A program made the position numbers and the translations under genes. The notes beneath the pieces are model-generated. The model was not told the DNA's origin, ran no database searches, and saw nothing but the letters and a program-made list of their open reading frames with translations. From NCBI GenBank assembly GCA_038380795.1, contig CM076259.1:57121938-57185937 (forward strand): a DNA stretch of 64,000 nucleotides. Direction: 5' to 3'. This DNA is from Pyrocephalus nanus. Its lineage: Eukaryota > Chordata > Aves > Passeriformes > Tyrannidae. This document shows, piece after piece, positions 58,746 to 64,000 of this stretch (positions within the stretch are counted from its first letter, which is position 1; each line of letters starts with the position of its first letter).

Positions 58746-61700
58746 AATTGCTCTATTTTAGACCCAAAGAGCATTTAACCTTCACAAAGCTGGTTTTTTT
58801 TTAAATACTGTGTAATTAAAATGTTATATATAAATGGCCAAGACTGCTTTAGAGTTTAAATAGCAAGAAAATTACTATAAGGGACACATTCATTGAAAAA
58901 TATGAATTTCAGGCAAACCACATAACTGAATACTATGAAGGCATTTAGTTAGATCCAACAGGTAGGTATAAGAAAGAATTGTTTACTTAATTTTTTTTGA
59001 AAGTTTTTTATCAGACTTGTTCACTTTTGCATACTCTTCTTCATTCAGGAAAATATTTTATTCACACTGCCCTGTATGATACGTTTGAACAACAGCTTAA
59101 ATAGAGATTAATTTACACATATCCCTTCATGCTTTCTAATTCTTGTATTAGACTCATTAACATCTTATTGTAAATTAATACTACTCTATGAGGTGGTTAT
59201 TCTGACAGAGATTTTTTATGTAAGGGACCAAATGCGCAGATAATATTTGGACCAACTCTATCGGATTTCAACAAAATACCTTGCATTCTTTTGTTAGAGA
59301 TACGTGACTTGAATTTCCTCAAAAACTTACGTGAAATTTGAAATAGTGGAACCACTGGAAACTAACACATCTTTTGGCAGAAGAAGCACTTTTAATAGGT
59401 CAGTTGAAAACAGAAGGAATAAAATTGTGTGGATAAATGACAAAACATGAAGACTGATTAATATTCTATTTGCCTGAATGTGAAAAAAGAATTATATAAA
59501 AATTGGTTTTGCTGTTTCAGTGGATTGGGGAATAAGGAAAATATAAAGTATGACTAAGAAAAATACAGTACTTTGCACCTCCTCAGTACCTAAAAGATAT
59601 TCCAAGAACTAAAAGAAAAACAAAAATCACAGCCAGTACTTTCTCTGGGATCATCAGTCCTCTTTCTTCGTATTCTACCTTACCAATTCCAACCACATCC
59701 ATCTGGAAACTGATTTCTGCAGTTACATAAAATGAATGTTACAGAGGTTTAGCAAAAAGCTAGACTTCTCTTTTAGGGAAACTTATTTCCAGACAGTGAA
59801 CGGTCTCCACATTTCTATGTCCTCTCTTTTTGCCAAAATCTTCTTTGAATGATGCTAGAGAAAAAAGTACAAGCTTTATAGGATCATTTTTTAAAGATTC
59901 AGAAGTGACGTGCATGTTTGATTTGTTTAGCTTTTTCCCCCCCACTTCTCCAGTCATATAAAATCACAAAGAATAAGGGAATACGAAGCTAATGATTTTG
60001 AATCAATTCTAGAGGGAAGGGTGGCATGCATGCAGGAAGGGAGCTCAACTCCAAAAATACTTTTGCAAAGGTTTGTCTTCTTTAAGTTGTTATCCAGTAA
60101 AATAAAGCATTTTATAATTTTCTCATATGTATGGATCTTACTTTTGCTAGGAAGAGCACTGCAACTCAGTTTATAAAGCTATAAACTAGTGATCATAGCT
60201 CTAAACATCTTAAAACTTGTGTGTTTGAGTAACTTGCTATTTTAAATTTTACTAGGCCAAAGAATATCTTGCAGTTAAAATTTGCATATTTACAATCATG
60301 TTTTGTCTATGCATTGCTGTGGAAAAAAAAAAAAAAGTAAAAGTAAGCAACTTAACATTTTTTCTAATTGTAGTTAGGTTCATGCAGAGTTGTCCCCAAG
60401 AGACTCAGATGAACAAAATGCCAAGAAATTGAAATAATCTTAGAATATACATAAACATGCAGGAATCTTTGCTATGTCTTCTTGAGCTGATGTGCTTGAA
60501 TTCTCAGCAAAGCTAATGATTAATTGTTTCTGATTCATGACTACAGCCAGAACCTGTAGATTAAAAGATGAATGGAGCACACTCCTAAGGCAGAAAGAAC
60601 TAACTGTGGAAATAAAATCGCCCAGATTACATTTCAAATAACTTAAGTACTAAATGGAAAAAAATAAGTACCTGAACTTCATAATTCAGACAAAGATCTT
60701 CCAGAAGCCAAACATTCATTAGCTTTTCTTCTTCAACATGCAGAAGATTCTTGATACTGTTATAAAAGTGTATAGTCAGGTATTACTGAAGTACCGTGAA
60801 AGACAACAAAAAGCTTTAAGCCTGAAGTCAGTGATTGCACCTCTGTGACACTGGACATGTACACAAATAAGGAGAAGACTGGTTTTGTTAAAGAATTTTT
60901 TTTCAGTAATTGGAAATAAAGGAGGAAGGGAAATGTCTGTTATCAGCCTCTCTACTTGTGTTGTTATGGCATAGTGTCTCTTCACCTTTGCTTTAACAAG
61001 CATCAGATACTTTTAAATGAACAGAAAACCCCCCCAAGAATACAAGTAAAATATTTCTACACAGATATGTCTCTAAATATTTAAAAGTTATAAATAAGAT
61101 GTGAAACCTACAAATTCTGTTGTTTTTTAAATTAATGGAAATGTTTAAATGAACAGTAAACACAGTACATAAATTATAGGTAAAGTAACATACAAAAAGA
61201 AATTAAATGCTGCTAATAGATTGAAGAATATGGTTCTTCGAGACAAGTCAAAGTTATAAAGCAAATTCTATAAGTTATTTACCAAAAGATTAACTTGTAA
61301 AAATTAGTTGGTCAGAAAACAACCTAGGTAACTTTTTGCAATGGTGTAAAAAATAGCTAACAGTTTTACAATGGTGTATGTTTTCAGTACATGCTCATCC
61401 CAAAAGATTTATTTCAACTCTTCTTTGCATGTGTCACTCCTTGAATTTGCACTACCACATTATCTACAGTGAGAGCTGTGAAATGTATCTGATATATTTA
61501 CTGCTCTGAAAAATTGTTGTCTTTTTCCAGTCAGTGTTTTGTATTAATCATCTGTTCTCAAAAGGAAAACTTTTTTTGGTTTGCATCCAGACTTCTACAC
61601 ACTACTACTTCAAACAGAATAACAAGCAAAAGAGACATCTAGGATCAAATTTAATGGTATAAATCAAAGGAGAGAAAAAATAGGAAGAACTGCTCAAGAT

Positions 61701-64000
61701 TGTCCCAAAGAGCTCTTCAGAACTGATGCCAAGGCAACTCCAGGAAAAAAAAATTCATAATACAAAGTCCAAAGAAGTCACTTATGATCACAGAAAATTT
61801 AAAAAAAAAAACAAACAAAACCAAAACAAAACTGATGTAGTCAGTGGGCAAAAATAAAATGTAAACTACATCTAGCCAAAATGAGGGGTTTTTTCTTGTT
61901 TTATTATTTTTTTCACAGGACCAAGCTTCTCAATAACTTAATTTTCTACATGTTTAAGCAATAAAGAAGCCTAGGATAAATGATGCAATTTAGCTGGGCA
62001 TTGCTTCTTGAAAAAAAGAGGTCTGCATATAATGTGCAATCTTGATGCAGTATAAGCAGGAGTGTAATTGAGTTTTGTTTATCCAATATGTATGCCAATA
62101 TGTGGACAGCACAACAGTCTATTGTGTTTGCTGGCAGGTAAATTTCTCATTTAGTGAGAAGATAGCTCTTCTAAAAAATCAAACATAAAGCTTAATTGAT
62201 AGTGAATGTTTAATTCATTTTCATAAAAATCAATAGTGTTTCTCAAGGGGATAAAGGTGAATTAATTCATTTATATAGATCTTTAAAGCTGATGCATAGT
62301 AAACATGAGACATTTAACAAAGGTTAAAGAGTGCTGGTTGATAGGCCTTCAGCATAGCAACACTTTTGATTTGTTTGGATTCTTAACACTGGGAGGATTA
62401 TTTATATTAAATTATCACGGTATCATTCCACAGTAGAACAGGTGCTTCCTCATGTCACAGTCCTACTGCTAGTAAATTCATAACACATGCAACACAATCA
62501 AAACAGGAAAAAAAGCATATTTTTTACGAACATAAGTGAATTAAATTCTTTTTATGTGAAAAACATTTGAATATGTATATACTGGATACTAAATGCCAGT
62601 AATAGTCTGAGTGACATAAACATACAAGCCCACTTTTACAAACTGGTTAGACTTCCTATGCCCTGAGATTATTAGAGTCTCAGTAAAAATAAAAAGAATG
62701 GGGAATAGGAAAAAGGGTAGATGTGAAAATTGCAGGGCTTTCATTCAAGTCCATTACTATTAGTTCGATTTGCTATTCCCTCCTTTAATAAATCTATTGC
62801 ATGTTTTTTGGGGAGGAATTGTTTTGGTTTGTTTTTTTCTACAGTCTTTACTGTCTGCTACAAATCACAAAATTAAAAGATTCAAAAATCAACAAAGCAA
62901 GTAAAGAAACAAAGATTACAAAGAAATATGGTTCCTTTTGTGGATTTAAATGGCATTCAAAAACATGTATTAAAGTTAAATGTGTCAAGACCTGTATTTT
63001 ACAAATTTCTTTGCACAAGCATAAATCCTCCTTTCAGAAAATGACTAGAGTTTTCTGTTGATAAATAGAAAATACTGTTGGTACTGAAGAATTGCAAAAT
63101 TGTCACCAGGAGAGGACATGACTTTGTCGAGAGTGAAGAGCTGAAGATATAATAATGAAGGCACAACTTCATATTCAGAATAAAATAAAGTGGACACCTC
63201 AGCCACTGGAATTTCTTTAATTATAAAAAAATTTTTGATCTGCCTCCCTCTGAGATAAGAATTTAACAAATTATTAACAGCGGTCATACAGGTCCTAGTT
63301 TTTATCAGCACTAAGTGCACATTGCATTGTAAAATCAGTCTGCTTCCTCCAAAACCGGCAAAGGATAAGAAGAACTATTGGTTCAGGTAGGTTTGGTTGT
63401 ACATGTAAAATATACACTTCCAAATTCTGCCCCACATATAATGACTCTGTCACTCAGTTACATTGGTATTTATTTGTTGATGAACATTTGGAACTACAAA
63501 GGAGTTGCTTTAGAGGCTAGTGATTATAGCAAGGCTTGTGTCTCATTTTTATCAAGAATTGCCAGAAATCTTAGAATATTAGAAGACTTCATTTCATCAG
63601 CTGCAAATCCTGAGAAGTGGTGTAACTACTAGACCTTAATGGAACTCAGTGATTGAGAACAGAGATGAATACCTCAGTTCTGTTCTTCTGTCCAACACTG
63701 AGAGCTAGGACAAATTTGGAATACTTTACATTTAGCTTTGTAAATTGGGTATGATGCCATTTAGTCAGGTTTATGATGATTGATCCAAACATAACGGCCA
63801 GTCAATAAGATAACCAGGAATGAATTGCAAGTTGTAGATGAAGGTCCAGTCAAGGTCTGACTTTTTTCATGCAGCTACTATAATAACATGAAGTTAGCAA
63901 AAGTCTGAATCAATAGCATATTAACTACCTTCTATATCTAATTACAAATACAGGAAACTATAGGCAAAACCAACTATATAGTAAATGTGATATAGCTTAT
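58746..64000. other. AT-rich unique non-coding DNA to the window end
   Basis: No gene, RNA gene or clear repeat copy recognised. There is an A14 run at about 60,323-60,336 and an A/C-rich run with (CAAA)-like units at about 61,799-61,832. Open frames 59,760-59,957, 60,440-61,003 and 62,801-63,632 lack domain signatures. Confidence 0.5.

Noticed and set aside
1..64000. tRNA, rRNA, CRISPR, operon or prophage signals
   Set aside because: No clover-leaf arm with a GTTCGA-type loop, no regularly spaced repeats and no ribosome-binding-site-led gene series were found.
1..64000. Internal endogenous retrovirus genes between LTR pieces
   Set aside because: LTR fragments are solo or truncated and differ in family or orientation; no gag, pol or env-like frame is present between them.

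Overview
This looks like a 64 kb piece of bird nuclear DNA, AT-rich and without any host gene that I can recognise. The avian assignment rests on the repeats. There are many copies of CR1 LINEs, several with the diagnostic ATTCTGTG/CATAGAAT tail repeats, together with LTRs of avian ERVL and ERVK type. I see no exon of a known host protein, no tRNA or rRNA, no CRISPR array and no prokaryotic signal. Apart from one retrotransposon reverse transcriptase, the open frames are short and are explained by repeats or by chance. The window is best read as intergenic or deep intronic DNA.

Layout. 1-2.4 kb: unique AT-rich DNA. 2.40-2.73 kb: a compact ERVK-like solo LTR with a perfect 6-bp target-site duplication (TSD), just upstream of an antisense CR1 (2.82-3.44 kb). 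6.75-8.96 kb: an ERVL LTR patchwork, with one LTR nested in another and an inverted LTR fragment nearby. 11.98-12.23 kb: another ERVL LTR piece. 12.2-27 kb: mostly unique DNA with low-complexity tracts, a short CR1 tail, a degenerate 97-bp tandem duplication and a very AT-rich block. 27.6-27.9 kb: a sense CR1 tail. 30.8-33.9 kb: a long, decayed antisense CR1 that keeps its 3' UTR, reverse transcriptase and endonuclease regions and is split by a 690-bp LTR-like insertion. 38.35-39.92 kb: a 5'-truncated non-CR1 LINE of RTE-like type. 40.8-44.8 kb: two ERVL LTR pieces and three CR1 tails in mixed orientation. 47.1-47.6 kb: an unidentified GC-elevated block. 52.3-53.3 and 58.5-58.7 kb: antisense CR1 copies. 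The rest is unique AT-rich DNA with A/C- or T/G-rich tracts.

The most notable item is the RTE-like LINE. It has an 11-bp TSD, a 44-nt 3' UTR with a small stem-loop, an (ATG)n tail, a 422-codon open frame with YADD and a C-terminal C2HC zinc finger, and a single frameshift upstream. Bird genomes are dominated by CR1, and a relatively well preserved non-CR1 LINE is unusual. RTE elements (AviRTE) are known from a limited set of bird lineages and have been linked to horizontal transfer, so this copy may help to place the host species. Nothing here forms a functional multi-gene system; the elements are independent insertions of different ages.
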